From Streptomyces olivoverticillatus (GTDB lineage: Bacteria > Actinomycetota > Actinomycetes > Streptomycetales > Streptomycetaceae): a stretch of 64,000 nucleotides of DNA. Below the pieces are notes generated by a model that was not told where the DNA came from, did not search any database, and was given only the letters and a program-made list of their open reading frames with translations. The translations under genes were made by a program, and so were the position numbers. Every line of letters begins with the position of its first letter. The stretch's first letter is position 1. The stretch covers positions 186,001 through 250,000 of the forward strand of contig NZ_JACHJH010000004.1 in assembly GCF_014203555.1 (NCBI RefSeq), written 5' to 3'. This document shows positions 31,187 to 39,329 of the stretch, piece after piece.

Positions 31187-32584
31187 CTACACCCCCATCT
31201 CGGCCGCCACCCGCCCGCTGCGCACCGCAGCCAGCAGCTCCGCGTGGTCGGCCTCCATTTGGTCCGCGTAGCGCACGGCGAAGTCGGCGACCGCCTCCTC
31301 CAGATCCTCGCTCTTGCCGCAGTACCCGCCGATCAGCAGCGGATCGACGCTGTGCGCATGGGCCCGGGCCAGCAGGGCGCCGGTCATCCGCCCGTAGTCG
31401 TCGATCTCGTTCGGGGCCAGAGCCGCCGGGTCGACGCTGCCCTTGCGGTTGCGGAACTGGCGCACCTGGTACGGCCGCCCCTCGACCGTCGTCCAGCCGA
31501 GCAGCACATCGCTGACCACCTGCATGGCCTTCTGCCCGAGCACCACGCGCCGCCCCTCGTGCCCGGCGTCGGGCAGCACGAAGCCCGCCTGCTCCACGTA
31601 CGGCAGCAGGGCCGAGGGCCGCGCCTCCTTCACCTGGAGCACCAGGGCCTCGCCCCGGTGGTCGAGCAGCAGCACCACGTACGAGCGCAGGCCCACGCTC
31701 CCGGTGCCCACCACCCGGAAGGCGACGTCCTGCACCTCGTACCGCTCCAGCAGCGGCAGCAGGTCCCCCGGCAGGGTTTCCAGATAGCCGCCCAGCGACA
31801 GGGCGACCGCCGCCGCCTCCGCATCCGGCACCCGGCGCAGCACGGGCGGCGCGTCCACGAAGCGCCGGCCGCCTTCGCCGTCCGGTTCGGTCGACTTCGC
31901 CGCGAAGCGCGCGCTGGTGTTCCGCCGGGCCTTCTCGCCCACCTTCTCCAGCGTGCCCAGCAGCTGGTGGGCGTCCGCGTGCGAGACGAGCTCCTCGTCG
32001 GCGATCGCGTTCCATGCGTCGATCACCGGCATCTTCGCCAGCAGCCGCATGGTGTGCCGGTAGGCGCCCACCGCGTCGCGCGCGGCGGTGCGGCACGTCT
32101 GCTCGTCGGCCCCGGCCTCCCGGCCCGCCAGCACCAGCGAGGCGGCGAGCCGCTTGACGTCCCACTCCCACGGTCCGTAGAGGGTCTCGTCGAAGTCGTT
32201 GAGGTCGATGATCAGTTCGCCGCGGGCGTCGCCGTAGAGGCCGAAGTTGGCCGCGTGCGCGTCGCCGCACAGCTGCGCCCCGACGCCCGTGACGGCCGTG
32301 GCCGCCAAATCATGGCCCATCAGGGCGGCCGTACCGCGCAGGAAGGCGAAGGGGGAGGCAGCCATCCGGCCGATGCGGATCGGGGTCAGCTCGGGCAGCC
32401 GCCCGGCGTTCGAGGCCTCGACGGTCTCCACCGCGCCGGGGCGGCCGTCCGCGGGCTTCCAGTCGGCGTGCGCGGCGCGGGGCACCCTCGTCCGCAGCGC
32501 CTTCCCGGCGCTCCTGGCCGCCTTGCGGGCGGCCCGCCCGTCCCCCGGCTGCGCGAACCCCGGTACGTACGGCAGTCGCGTCAT
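31187..32584 (-). CDS. DUF2252 family protein
   Basis: The 465-residue protein carries the DUF2252 landmarks: FLRGTAALMGHDL, QLCGDAHAANFGLYGD, DLNDFDETLYGPWEWDVKRLAASLVLAG and the later YCGKSEDLEEAVADFAVRYADQ. HANFG and DLNDFD resemble the catalytic and metal loops of kinase-like phosphotransferases, so an APH-like fold is plausible. The biochemical role is unknown. Codon use is normal for the window. The downstream gap to the J-domain gene is 103 bp without a clear signal. Confidence 0.88.
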   Translation of the reverse strand: MTRLPYVPGFAQPGDGRAARKAARSAGKALRTRVPRAAHADWKPADGRPGAVETVEASNAGRLPELTPIRIGRMAASPFAFLRGTAALMGHDLAATAVTGVGAQLCGDAHAANFGLYGDARGELIIDLNDFDETLYGPWEWDVKRLAASLVLAGREAGADEQTCRTAARDAVGAYRHTMRLLAKMPVIDAWNAIADEELVSHADAHQLLGTLEKVGEKARRNTSARFAAKSTEPDGEGGRRFVDAPPVLRRVPDAEAAAVALSLGGYLETLPGDLLPLLERYEVQDVAFRVVGTGSVGLRSYVVLLLDHRGEALVLQVKEARPSALLPYVEQAGFVLPDAGHEGRRVVLGQKAMQVVSDVLLGWTTVEGRPYQVRQFRNRKGSVDPAALAPNEIDDYGRMTGALLARAHAHSVDPLLIGGYCGKSEDLEEAVADFAVRYADQMEADHAELLAAVRSGRVAAEMGV

Positions 32585-32665
32585 CGCGGCGCCACCTCCC
32601 CCTTCACGGCTCCTTCAAGGCTCAACTGCCCCTGACCGTACCGCCCTCCGGTGTCAATGGCCCGG

Positions 32666-33751
32666 TCAGACGCCCACGGCCTCCTCCATCTCCTCCTCGG
32701 CGGTCCCTCGGGCGGCCCCTCCGGCAGTCTCCTCAGCGGCCTCTTCTGCACCGTCGGCCGCGGCTGTCACAGCTGCGGGCGCGCTGTTCCGCCGCGCCTC
32801 CGCCGCCCAGGCGACGGCGGTCACCGCCGCGCCGACGACCAGCCACCACGCCAGCGTCCACACGTGTCCGCCCAGCCCCGCACCGTCGAAGTAGATGTGG
32901 CTGCGCACGCCCTCCACGAATCCGGCGCCGTTCCAGAAGGAGTGCAGCGCCGCGAAGAAACCGTTCTGCAGTTCGGGCCGGAACACCCCGCCCGCACTGG
33001 TGAAGTTGAGCATCACGAACAGCACCATCACGCCGAGCGTCGTCCACCGCTTGAGGAAGGTGTGCAGCCCGACGCCGACGAGCAGCACGCCCGCCGAGTA
33101 GAGCCAGGCCATCCCCCACAGCCCCGCGAGTCCGTGGTCGACCAGGTGGAAGACGGGCCCGGCCAGCGCCGTGCCGATCGCGCTGACGACCAGGGAGGTC
33201 GCCACGGCCAGCAGCGCGCGCAGCCGCATGGGCAGCACCGCGCCCGCGCCACCGATCACGGCCACGGAGGCGTACGAGCCGATGCTCAGCGCCACCAGCA
33301 GGAAGAAGATCCCCTGCCCGGTGGGGTCGTGCTCGCCGGGCGGTGCGACATCGCTCACTTTCAGCGGCGCGCCCTGGTGCGCGGCGACCGGCGTGAAGAC
33401 CTTCTGCACCACCGTGGCGGTGGTGTCCGAACCGGCGGAGGCGACCAGCAGCTCCGGGGCGCGCTTGTCCGGGACGTACGCCCCGAAGATGTGCTGCTCC
33501 TTCAACTGGCGCTCGGCCTCGGCCCGGTTGGGGACGGTCCGCACGGCGAGCCCGCCGTCCGCCTTGTCGTCCAGCGTCTGGGCGAGCACCTTGGCGGCCG
33601 GCCCGGAGCCGACGACCGCCACCGGCAGCTGGTGCGGCGACGGGTCGGCGAACGCGCCCAGGTAGGCGAGCCCCATGCCGATGCACATCAGCAGCGGGGT
33701 GAGCAGATGGGTCAGGACGTGACGCAGAGCGCCACCCGTGGCGGGCTTCAC
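32666..33751 (-). CDS. ABC-2/DUF3533-like membrane protein
   Basis: The protein has about 361 residues from the GTG at 33751, which has GGGAGG 8 bases upstream. One N-terminal helix (LLTPLLMCIGMGLAYLGAF) is followed by an extracellular domain of about 110 residues (PVAVVGSGPAAKVLAQTL, KEQHIFGAYVPD), then five more helices (GIFFLLVALSIGSYASVAVI and so on) and an acidic, Ala/Glu-rich tail. This layout resembles YhgE/Pip and DUF3533 proteins linked to ABC-2 permeases. No ATPase gene is adjacent. It is divergent from a MarR regulator with twin operators between them, which suggests export or envelope defence. Confidence 0.75.
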   Translation of the reverse strand: MKPATGGALRHVLTHLLTPLLMCIGMGLAYLGAFADPSPHQLPVAVVGSGPAAKVLAQTLDDKADGGLAVRTVPNRAEAERQLKEQHIFGAYVPDKRAPELLVASAGSDTTATVVQKVFTPVAAHQGAPLKVSDVAPPGEHDPTGQGIFFLLVALSIGSYASVAVIGGAGAVLPMRLRALLAVATSLVVSAIGTALAGPVFHLVDHGLAGLWGMAWLYSAGVLLVGVGLHTFLKRWTTLGVMVLFVMLNFTSAGGVFRPELQNGFFAALHSFWNGAGFVEGVRSHIYFDGAGLGGHVWTLAWWLVVGAAVTAVAWAAEARRNSAPAAVTAAADGAEEAAEETAGGAARGTAEEEMEEAVGV

Positions 33752-33773
33752 AGGCTCGCCTCCCTCACAAATA

Positions 33774-33814
33774 GTTGGCTTATACAACCCTCACTTCAAG
33801 TTGTAACATACAAC
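33774..33814. promoter_or_regulatory. Twin MarR-type operators
   Basis: GTTGTAACATACAAC (33800-33814) is an inverted repeat with 6-bp arms. GTTGGCTTATACAAC (33774-33788) is a related, less perfect copy 26 bp upstream, centre to centre. Both lie between the divergent membrane-protein gene and the marR gene and are AT-rich against the background. Confidence 0.7.
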
Positions 33815-33823
33815 CATCGGGTT

Positions 33824-33860
33824 GACGCAAGAGGTCGACGCAAGAGGTCGATGCAAGAGG
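33824..33860 (+). repeat. 13-bp tandem repeat in the marR leader
   Basis: GACGCAAGAGGTC occurs twice back-to-back, followed by GATGCAAGAGG (one mismatch, truncated). The repeat ends about 32 bp before the chosen GTG start. An ATG inside the third copy (33851) is an alternative start, so repeat-number change could affect the leader. Confidence 0.6.
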
Positions 33861-33892
33861 AGCGGCTCCCGCGGCCGCCGGAAGGAACCCCC

Positions 33893-34315
33893 GTGTCCCA
33901 CCGTGAAGAGTCCGTGGCGACGATCCAGCGCGAGCTGACCTCGTTCGCCCGCCGCGCCCGCGCCACCGCGGCCCAGCTGCACCCCGAGCTCTCGCTCGTC
34001 TCCTTCACCCTCCTCGCCCACCTCGAGGACGAGGGAGGCTGCCGGGCCACCGATCTGGCAGCGCACTACCTGCTCGACAAGTCGACCGTCAGCCGTCAGA
34101 TCGCGGGTCTGGAGCGCCTCGGTTTCGTCGAGCGCCGCGTCGATCCGGCCGACCAGCGCGTCCAAGTGCTGCATCTCACAGAACTCGGCGCCCGGACCCT
34201 GGCCCAGGTCACCGCCAGCCGCCGGGTGGCTCTCCAGGAGCGCCTGGCCGACTGGGACGAGGCCGACCTCGACCGCTTCGCCGGCTACCTGCGGCGCTAC
34301 AACGCGGGCCGGTGA
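33893..34315 (+). CDS. MarR-family transcriptional regulator
   Basis: The protein has about 140 residues from the GTG at 33893, with GAAGGA 7 bases upstream. The winged helix shows SLVSFTLLAHLEDEGGCRATDLAAHYLLDKSTVSRQIAGLERLGFVERR and the wing DPADQRVQVLHLT. It probably represses itself and the divergent membrane-protein gene through the twin operators at 33774-33814. The start at 33851 would add 14 residues that lie in the tandem repeat and lack conservation. Confidence 0.9.
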   Translation: MSHREESVATIQRELTSFARRARATAAQLHPELSLVSFTLLAHLEDEGGCRATDLAAHYLLDKSTVSRQIAGLERLGFVERRVDPADQRVQVLHLTELGARTLAQVTASRRVALQERLADWDEADLDRFAGYLRRYNAGR

Positions 34316-34426
34316 CAAGCCGGCCGCAGCGCCCACCGCGACCACCGCGACCACGACAGGACGCGACGACGACAGGGCCCGACTACAGCAAGAAAACGAC
34401 TGCAACAAGAAGATGAGTACGACAAA

Positions 34427-34458
34427 AAGCTCCGCAGGTCCGAAGACCTGCGGAGCTT
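34427..34458 (-). terminator. Intrinsic terminator of tRNA-Leu
   Basis: A perfect 14-bp stem (GCTCCGCAGGTC core plus flanking A/T pairs) with a 4-base loop is followed on the minus strand by TTTTTG. It begins 3 bases after the tRNA 3' end. Confidence 0.85.
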
Positions 34459-34460
34459 GA

Positions 34461-34547
34461 TGGTGCGCGAGGGGGGAGTTGAACCCCCACGCCCTTGCGG
34501 GCACTGGAACCTGAATCCAGCGCGTCTGCCTATTCCGCCACCCGCGC
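34461..34547 (-). tRNA. tRNA-Leu (anticodon CAG)
   Basis: The 87-nt class II tRNA has 5' GCGCGGG paired with CTCGCGC, the anticodon loop TTCAGGT (CAG), a long variable arm (TGCCCGCAAGGGCG), the T-loop GTTCAACTC and an encoded CCA. It reads the common CUG codon. A terminator hairpin follows. Confidence 0.95.
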
Positions 34548-34889
34548 ATGGGTGCGTCTTCCGGCTTTCGGACCGTTTCCCCGGCGTTTCCGCCCGGTTC
34601 TTGTCCGTTCGCCTTCCGACATCGAGAACATTAGCACGGTCGCAAGGGTGCCTTCACGCCCGTTGTCCCCGGCCCGCCCCCGAGGTCGCCGCGGGGAGGG
34701 CACCGGTTGCGGGACACTGGGCTCGGACCGCCTCTACGATCCCCCGTAGACGGGCGCGTGAAGGCGACACTCGTCACTCCTGGCGTCGAAGGGGAACCAG
34801 CCGTTTTCCCGACGCGTGGATACGATCAGTAAGCAGTATCAGGAACGACACTGAGCATCAGAGACGTCACTGAGGGAAGGAGGTGCCCC
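34548..34889. other. Intergenic region between tRNA-Leu and the fhaA operon
   Basis: This 342-bp gap holds no gene that I can support. It must contain the promoters of tRNA-Leu (minus) and of the fhaA operon (plus). A short hairpin CTACG-ATCCCC-CGTAG lies at about 34733-34749, and TACGAT near 34821 could be a -10 box for fhaA. Confidence 0.4.
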
Positions 34890-35732
34890 GTGGGAGTACT
34901 GAAGCGCTTCGAGCAGCGACTCGAGGGTCTCGTGAACGGCACCTTCGCCAAGGTGTTCAAGTCCGAGGTGCAGCCGGTCGAGATCGCCGGCGCACTCCAG
35001 CGGGAGTGCGACAACAACGCCACCATCTGGAACCGTGACCGCACCGTCGTCCCGAACGATTTCATCGTCGAGCTGAGCACCCCGGACTTCGAGCGGCTCA
35101 GCCCGTACTCCGGCCAGCTCGGTGACGAACTGTCCGGCATGGTCCGCGACTACGCCAAGCAGCAGCGCTACACCTTCATGGGGACCATCAAGGTCCACCT
35201 GGAGAAGGCCGACGACCTCGACACCGGCCTGTACCGGGTGCGCAGCCGCACGCTCGCCTCCAGCGAGTCGCAGGACCAGCAGGCCCAGCGGCCGTCGTCC
35301 CCGGGCCCGTCCGGCGCCGTCACCAACGGCGCGGGCTACCCGGCACGGCCCGCCGGTGCGCCGCCCATGCCCGCGTCCCCGCCGCCCGGCGGCCGGCCGC
35401 AGCCCCGCACGGGCGGTGCCGCACCGGGTCCGGGCGCTGCGCCGGGCGCCCAGACCAGGCGCTGGATCGAGATCAACGGCACCCGGCATCAGATTTCGCG
35501 GTCCACCCTCGTGCTGGGCCGCAGCACCGAAGCGGACGTACGGATCGACGACCCCGGCGTCTCCCGCCGGCACTGCGAAATCCGGGTCGGCACCCCCGCG
35601 ACCATTCAGGATCTGGGGTCGACCAACGGCATCGTGGTGGACGGACAGCACACCACGCGCGCTACGCTCCGCGACGGCTCACGCATCGTCGTGGGCAGCA
35701 CCACCATCGTTTACAGGCAAGCCGAAGGGTGA
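34890..35732 (+). CDS. fhaA: DUF3662 and FHA domain protein FhaA
   Basis: The protein has 280 residues. The N-terminal DUF3662 domain (1-120: MGVLKRFEQRLEGLVNGTFA and VPNDFIVELS) is followed by a Pro/Gly-rich linker. The C-terminal FHA domain (about 190-278) has LVLGRSTEADVRIDDPGVSRRHCEI and DLGSTNGIVVDG, the phosphothreonine-binding signature. FhaA recruits kinase-phosphorylated partners in cell-wall synthesis. The GTG has GGAAGGAGG. It is the first gene of the fhaA-fhaB-PP2C-SEDS-PBP-pknB cluster. Confidence 0.95.
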   Translation: MGVLKRFEQRLEGLVNGTFAKVFKSEVQPVEIAGALQRECDNNATIWNRDRTVVPNDFIVELSTPDFERLSPYSGQLGDELSGMVRDYAKQQRYTFMGTIKVHLEKADDLDTGLYRVRSRTLASSESQDQQAQRPSSPGPSGAVTNGAGYPARPAGAPPMPASPPPGGRPQPRTGGAAPGPGAAPGAQTRRWIEINGTRHQISRSTLVLGRSTEADVRIDDPGVSRRHCEIRVGTPATIQDLGSTNGIVVDGQHTTRATLRDGSRIVVGSTTIVYRQAEG

Positions 35733-35742
35733 AGCGGGGGCA

Positions 35743-36279
35743 ATGTCAGAGCTGACCCTCACGGTCATGCGGTTGGGTTTCCTCGCCGTACTGTGGCTGT
35801 TCGTCATCGTGGCCGTTCAGGTCATTCGCAGCGACCTGTTCGGCACACGGGTGACCCAGCGCGGTTCCCGCCGCGGCGGCGAGACCCGTCCGCAGCGCGC
35901 ACAGGCGCAGGCCGCGCCGCCGCAGCAGCGCCAGCAGCAGCCCGCAGCCGGCGGCGGCCGCCGGGCCGAGCGCGGCCGGCGCGGCGCACCCACCAAGCTG
36001 GTGGTCTCCGAAGGCAGCCTGACCGGCACCACGGTGGCCCTCCAGGGCCAGACGATCTCCCTGGGCCGCGCCCACGACTCGACCATCGTGCTGGACGACG
36101 ACTACGCCTCCAGCCGGCATGCCAGGATCTACCCCGACCGCGACGGCCAGTGGATCGTCGAGGACCTCGGGTCGACCAACGGCACGTATCTCGACCGCAC
36201 CCGGCTGACCACCCCGACCCCGATCCCGCTCGGCGCGCCGATCCGTATCGGCAAGACCGTCATCGAGCTGCGGAAGTAG
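35743..36279 (+). CDS. fhaB: FHA domain protein FhaB/FipA-like
   Basis: The protein has 178 residues. An N-terminal membrane helix (LGFLAVLWLFVIVAVQVI) is followed by a Gln/Arg-rich linker and a C-terminal FHA domain (about 90-178) with ISLGRAHDSTIVLDDDYASS and EDLGSTNGTYLDR. In mycobacteria the counterpart links FtsZ/FtsQ and PknA/PknB signalling. It starts 10 bp after fhaA. Confidence 0.93.
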   Translation: MSELTLTVMRLGFLAVLWLFVIVAVQVIRSDLFGTRVTQRGSRRGGETRPQRAQAQAAPPQQRQQQPAAGGGRRAERGRRGAPTKLVVSEGSLTGTTVALQGQTISLGRAHDSTIVLDDDYASSRHARIYPDRDGQWIVEDLGSTNGTYLDRTRLTTPTPIPLGAPIRIGKTVIELRK

Positions 36280-36354
36280 TAGGACCATGACGACCGGAGG
36301 GTGGGCAGCGTGGCTGGGAAGGGGCTGTACCCGGAGCCGACGGGCGAGGTGCGC

Positions 36355-37872
36355 ATGAGTCTGTCACTGCGCTTCGCCGCCGGATCGCACAAGGGCATGA
36401 TCCGGGAGGGCAACGAGGACTCCGGCTACGCCGGCCCCCGCCTGCTGGCCATTGCCGACGGCATGGGCGGCCAGGCCGCCGGCGAGGTCGCCTCCTCCGA
36501 GGTGATCTCCACTCTCGTCACGCTCGACGACGACGTCCCGGGCTCCGACATCCTGACCTCCCTCGGCACGGCCGTGCAGCGCGCCAACGACCAGCTGCGC
36601 GCCATGGTCGAGGAGGACCCGCAGCTGGAGGGCATGGGCACCACGCTCACCGCCCTGCTGTGGACCGGGCAGCGGCTCGGCCTGGTGCACGTCGGCGACT
36701 CGCGCGCGTACCTGCTGCGCGACGGCGTGCTCACGCAGATCACCCAGGACCACACCTGGGTGCAGCGCCTGGTGGACGAGGGCCGGATCACCGAGGAAGA
36801 GGCCACCACCCACCCGCAGCGCTCCCTGCTGATGCGCGCGCTGGGCAGCGGCGACCACGTGGAGCCGGATCTCTCGATCCGCGAGGTGCGTGCCGGTGAC
36901 CGCTATCTGATCTGCTCCGACGGGCTCTCCGGTGTCGTCAGCCACCAGACGATGGAGGAGACGCTCGCCAGCTACCAGGGCCCGCACGAGACCATCCAGG
37001 AGCTGATCCAGCTCGCGCTGCGCGGCGGCGGCCCGGACAACATCACCTGCATCGTCGCGGACGTGCTCGACGTGGACGGCGGCGACACCCTCGCCGGACA
37101 GCTCAACGACACGCCCGTGATCGTCGGCGCGGTCGCCGAGAACCAGCTCCAGGCCGGCGGCGAGGGTGCCATGCACACCCCCGCGGGCCGTGCCGCCGAG
37201 CACGCCCGTGCCAACCGGCCCGTGCCCGGCCAGGACGGCGGCGGCTTCGGCCCGCCCGGCAGCGGCGACCCGGCCGTGGGCGGCATGCCGGACGGCGCCT
37301 TCGGGGCGTTCACGGACGAGGACTTCATCAAGCCCGCCCGGGGCCGCGGCCGTTGGATCAAGCGGTCGCTGATCTTCGCAGTCGTCCTCGGCGTGGTCGG
37401 CGGCGGCCTCTACGGCGGCTACCAGTGGACCCAGACGCAGTACTACGTGGGTGCCAAGGACAACGACCACGTGGCCGTCTACCAGGGCATCAACCAGGAC
37501 CTGGCGTGGGTGAGCCTCAGCAAGCTCTCCAAGGACCACCCCGAGATCGAACTCAAGTACCTCCCGGTCGACCAGCGCAGCCGTGTCGTGGACACGATTG
37601 CGGTCGGCAGCCGCGACCAGGCCGAGAAGAAGGCCGACGAACTCGGCAAGCTCGCCGGCGCGTGCAAGAAGGAGGACGAGCGGCGCAAGGCCGAACAGCA
37701 GCGGCGCGAGAACGAGAAGCAGACCGGGGACCGTACCGGCGGGGCGGCCAAGGAGAGCGCGGGCGAGCCGCACTCGAACGCCACCCAGGCCACCCCGGCC
37801 CCGAGCCCGGGCCCCACCCTCAGCGAGGAAGAGCAGAAGTTGGTCCCGCAGTGCAGCAGCGCCCAGCAGTGA
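36355..37872 (+). CDS. pstP: PP2C-family protein Ser/Thr phosphatase with transmembrane anchor
   Basis: The protein has about 505 residues. The PP2C domain (1-235) has REGNEDSGY, ADGMGGQAAGE (metal aspartate D35), VHVGDSRAYLLRDG, TQDHTWVQRLVDEGRI and GGPDNITCIV. One membrane helix (RSLIFAVVLGVVGGGLYGGY) is followed by an extracellular part with a Lys/Glu-rich helix and a Pro/Thr tail. It removes phosphate from the PknB-type kinases and their substrates. The ATG at 36355 has GAGG; a GTG at 36310 with GGAGG is an alternative that adds 15 residues. Confidence 0.94.
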   Translation: MSLSLRFAAGSHKGMIREGNEDSGYAGPRLLAIADGMGGQAAGEVASSEVISTLVTLDDDVPGSDILTSLGTAVQRANDQLRAMVEEDPQLEGMGTTLTALLWTGQRLGLVHVGDSRAYLLRDGVLTQITQDHTWVQRLVDEGRITEEEATTHPQRSLLMRALGSGDHVEPDLSIREVRAGDRYLICSDGLSGVVSHQTMEETLASYQGPHETIQELIQLALRGGGPDNITCIVADVLDVDGGDTLAGQLNDTPVIVGAVAENQLQAGGEGAMHTPAGRAAEHARANRPVPGQDGGGFGPPGSGDPAVGGMPDGAFGAFTDEDFIKPARGRGRWIKRSLIFAVVLGVVGGGLYGGYQWTQTQYYVGAKDNDHVAVYQGINQDLAWVSLSKLSKDHPEIELKYLPVDQRSRVVDTIAVGSRDQAEKKADELGKLAGACKKEDERRKAEQQRRENEKQTGDRTGGAAKESAGEPHSNATQATPAPSPGPTLSEEEQKLVPQCSSAQQ

Positions 37873-37895
37873 AGCCGTAGGGGGCCATCAACGCC

Positions 37896-39329
37896 ATGTC
37901 AGCGATTTCACCCATGTCCCACACCAGTAACACCACGACGATCAGCACCGCGGGTGCGCCGAGCCGGCGCAACACCGAGCTCGCGCTGCTGGCCTTCGCC
38001 GTGATCATCCCCTGCTTCGCCTACGCCAACGTGGGCCTGGCCCTGCACGGCGAGATGCCCTCCGGCATGCTCGGCTACGGGATCGGCCTCGGCCTGCTGG
38101 CCGGCGTCGGGCACCTGGTGGTGCGGAAGTTCGCCAAGTACGCCGACCCGCTGCTGCTGCCGCTGGCCGCGCTGCTGAACGGCATCGGACTCGTCCTGAT
38201 CTGGCGGCTCGACCAGTCGCCGCGGCTGGCCCAGCTCGCCAAGAACCAGGGCTTCAAGTTCGTCCCCTCGGCGCCCAACCAGATGCTCTACTCGGCGCTG
38301 GGCATCGGCCTCTTCGTCGCCGTGGTGATCTTCCTCAAGGACCACCGCATCCTCCAGCGCTACACCTACATCTCCATGGCCGTGGCGCTGGGCCTGCTGA
38401 TCGCCCCGATGTTCTTCCCCGCGAAGTTCGGTGCCCGCATCTGGATCACCCTCCCGGGCCTGGGGTCCCTCCAGCCCGGTGAGTTCGCCAAGATCGTCCT
38501 TTCGATCTTCTTCGCGGGCTACTTGATGGTGAAGCGCGACGCCCTGGCCCTGGCCAGCCGGCGCTTCATGGGCATGTACCTGCCGCGCGGCCGCGACCTC
38601 GGCCCCATCCTGGCCGTCTGGGCCCTCTCCATCCTGGTCCTGGTCTTCGAGACCGACCTCGGCACCTCGCTGCTGTTCTTCGGCATGTTCGTCGTGATGC
38701 TCTACGTCGCGACCGAGCGCACCAGCTGGATCGTCTTCGGTCTGCTGATGTCCGCGGTGGGCGCGGTCGGCGTGGCCTCCTTCGAGGCCCACGTCCAGGC
38801 CCGTGTGAACGCCTGGCTCGACCCGTTCGGCGGCTGGGGCAAGTCCGCGGCCAGCGAGCAGATCTCCCAGGCCCTGATGTCCTTCGGCTCCGGCGGCGTC
38901 TTCGGCGCGGGCTGGGGCCAGGGCTACTCGGACCTCATCGGCTTCGCCGCCAACTCCGACTTCATCCTCGGCACGGTCGGCGAGGAGCTCGGCCTGGCCG
39001 GCGTCATGGCGATCCTGCTCATCTACGGCCTGATCGTCGAGCGCGGCGTGCGCACCGCGCTGGCCGCCCGCGACCCGTTCGGCAAGCTGCTCGCCTGTGG
39101 CCTGTCCGGCGCCTTCGCCATCCAGGTCTTCGTGGTGGCCGGCGGTGTCATGGGCCTCATCCCGCTGACCGGTATGACCATGCCGTTCATGGCGTACGGC
39201 GGTTCGTCCGTGCTCGCCAACTGGGCCCTCGTCGCCATCCTGATCAAGATCAGCGACACCGCGCGCCGCCCGGCCCCGGCCCCCGCCCCTTCCCCCGACG
39301 CCGAGATGACCCAGGTGGTCCGCCCGTGA
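37896..39329 (+). CDS. SEDS-family peptidoglycan polymerase (FtsW/RodA)
   Basis: The 477-residue polytopic protein has about 10-12 helices and the SEDS landmarks FKFVPSAPNQ, IWITLPGLGSLQPGEFAKI, ETDLGTSLLFFGMFVVMLYVA, NSDFILGTVGEELGLAG and LTGMTMPFMAYGGSS. SEDS proteins polymerise lipid II into glycan strands together with a class B PBP, here the next gene (4-base overlap). The operon position matches rodA of mycobacteria. Whether it serves growth or division cannot be told by sequence. Confidence 0.93.
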   Translation: MSAISPMSHTSNTTTISTAGAPSRRNTELALLAFAVIIPCFAYANVGLALHGEMPSGMLGYGIGLGLLAGVGHLVVRKFAKYADPLLLPLAALLNGIGLVLIWRLDQSPRLAQLAKNQGFKFVPSAPNQMLYSALGIGLFVAVVIFLKDHRILQRYTYISMAVALGLLIAPMFFPAKFGARIWITLPGLGSLQPGEFAKIVLSIFFAGYLMVKRDALALASRRFMGMYLPRGRDLGPILAVWALSILVLVFETDLGTSLLFFGMFVVMLYVATERTSWIVFGLLMSAVGAVGVASFEAHVQARVNAWLDPFGGWGKSAASEQISQALMSFGSGGVFGAGWGQGYSDLIGFAANSDFILGTVGEELGLAGVMAILLIYGLIVERGVRTALAARDPFGKLLACGLSGAFAIQVFVVAGGVMGLIPLTGMTMPFMAYGGSSVLANWALVAILIKISDTARRPAPAPAPSPDAEMTQVVRP

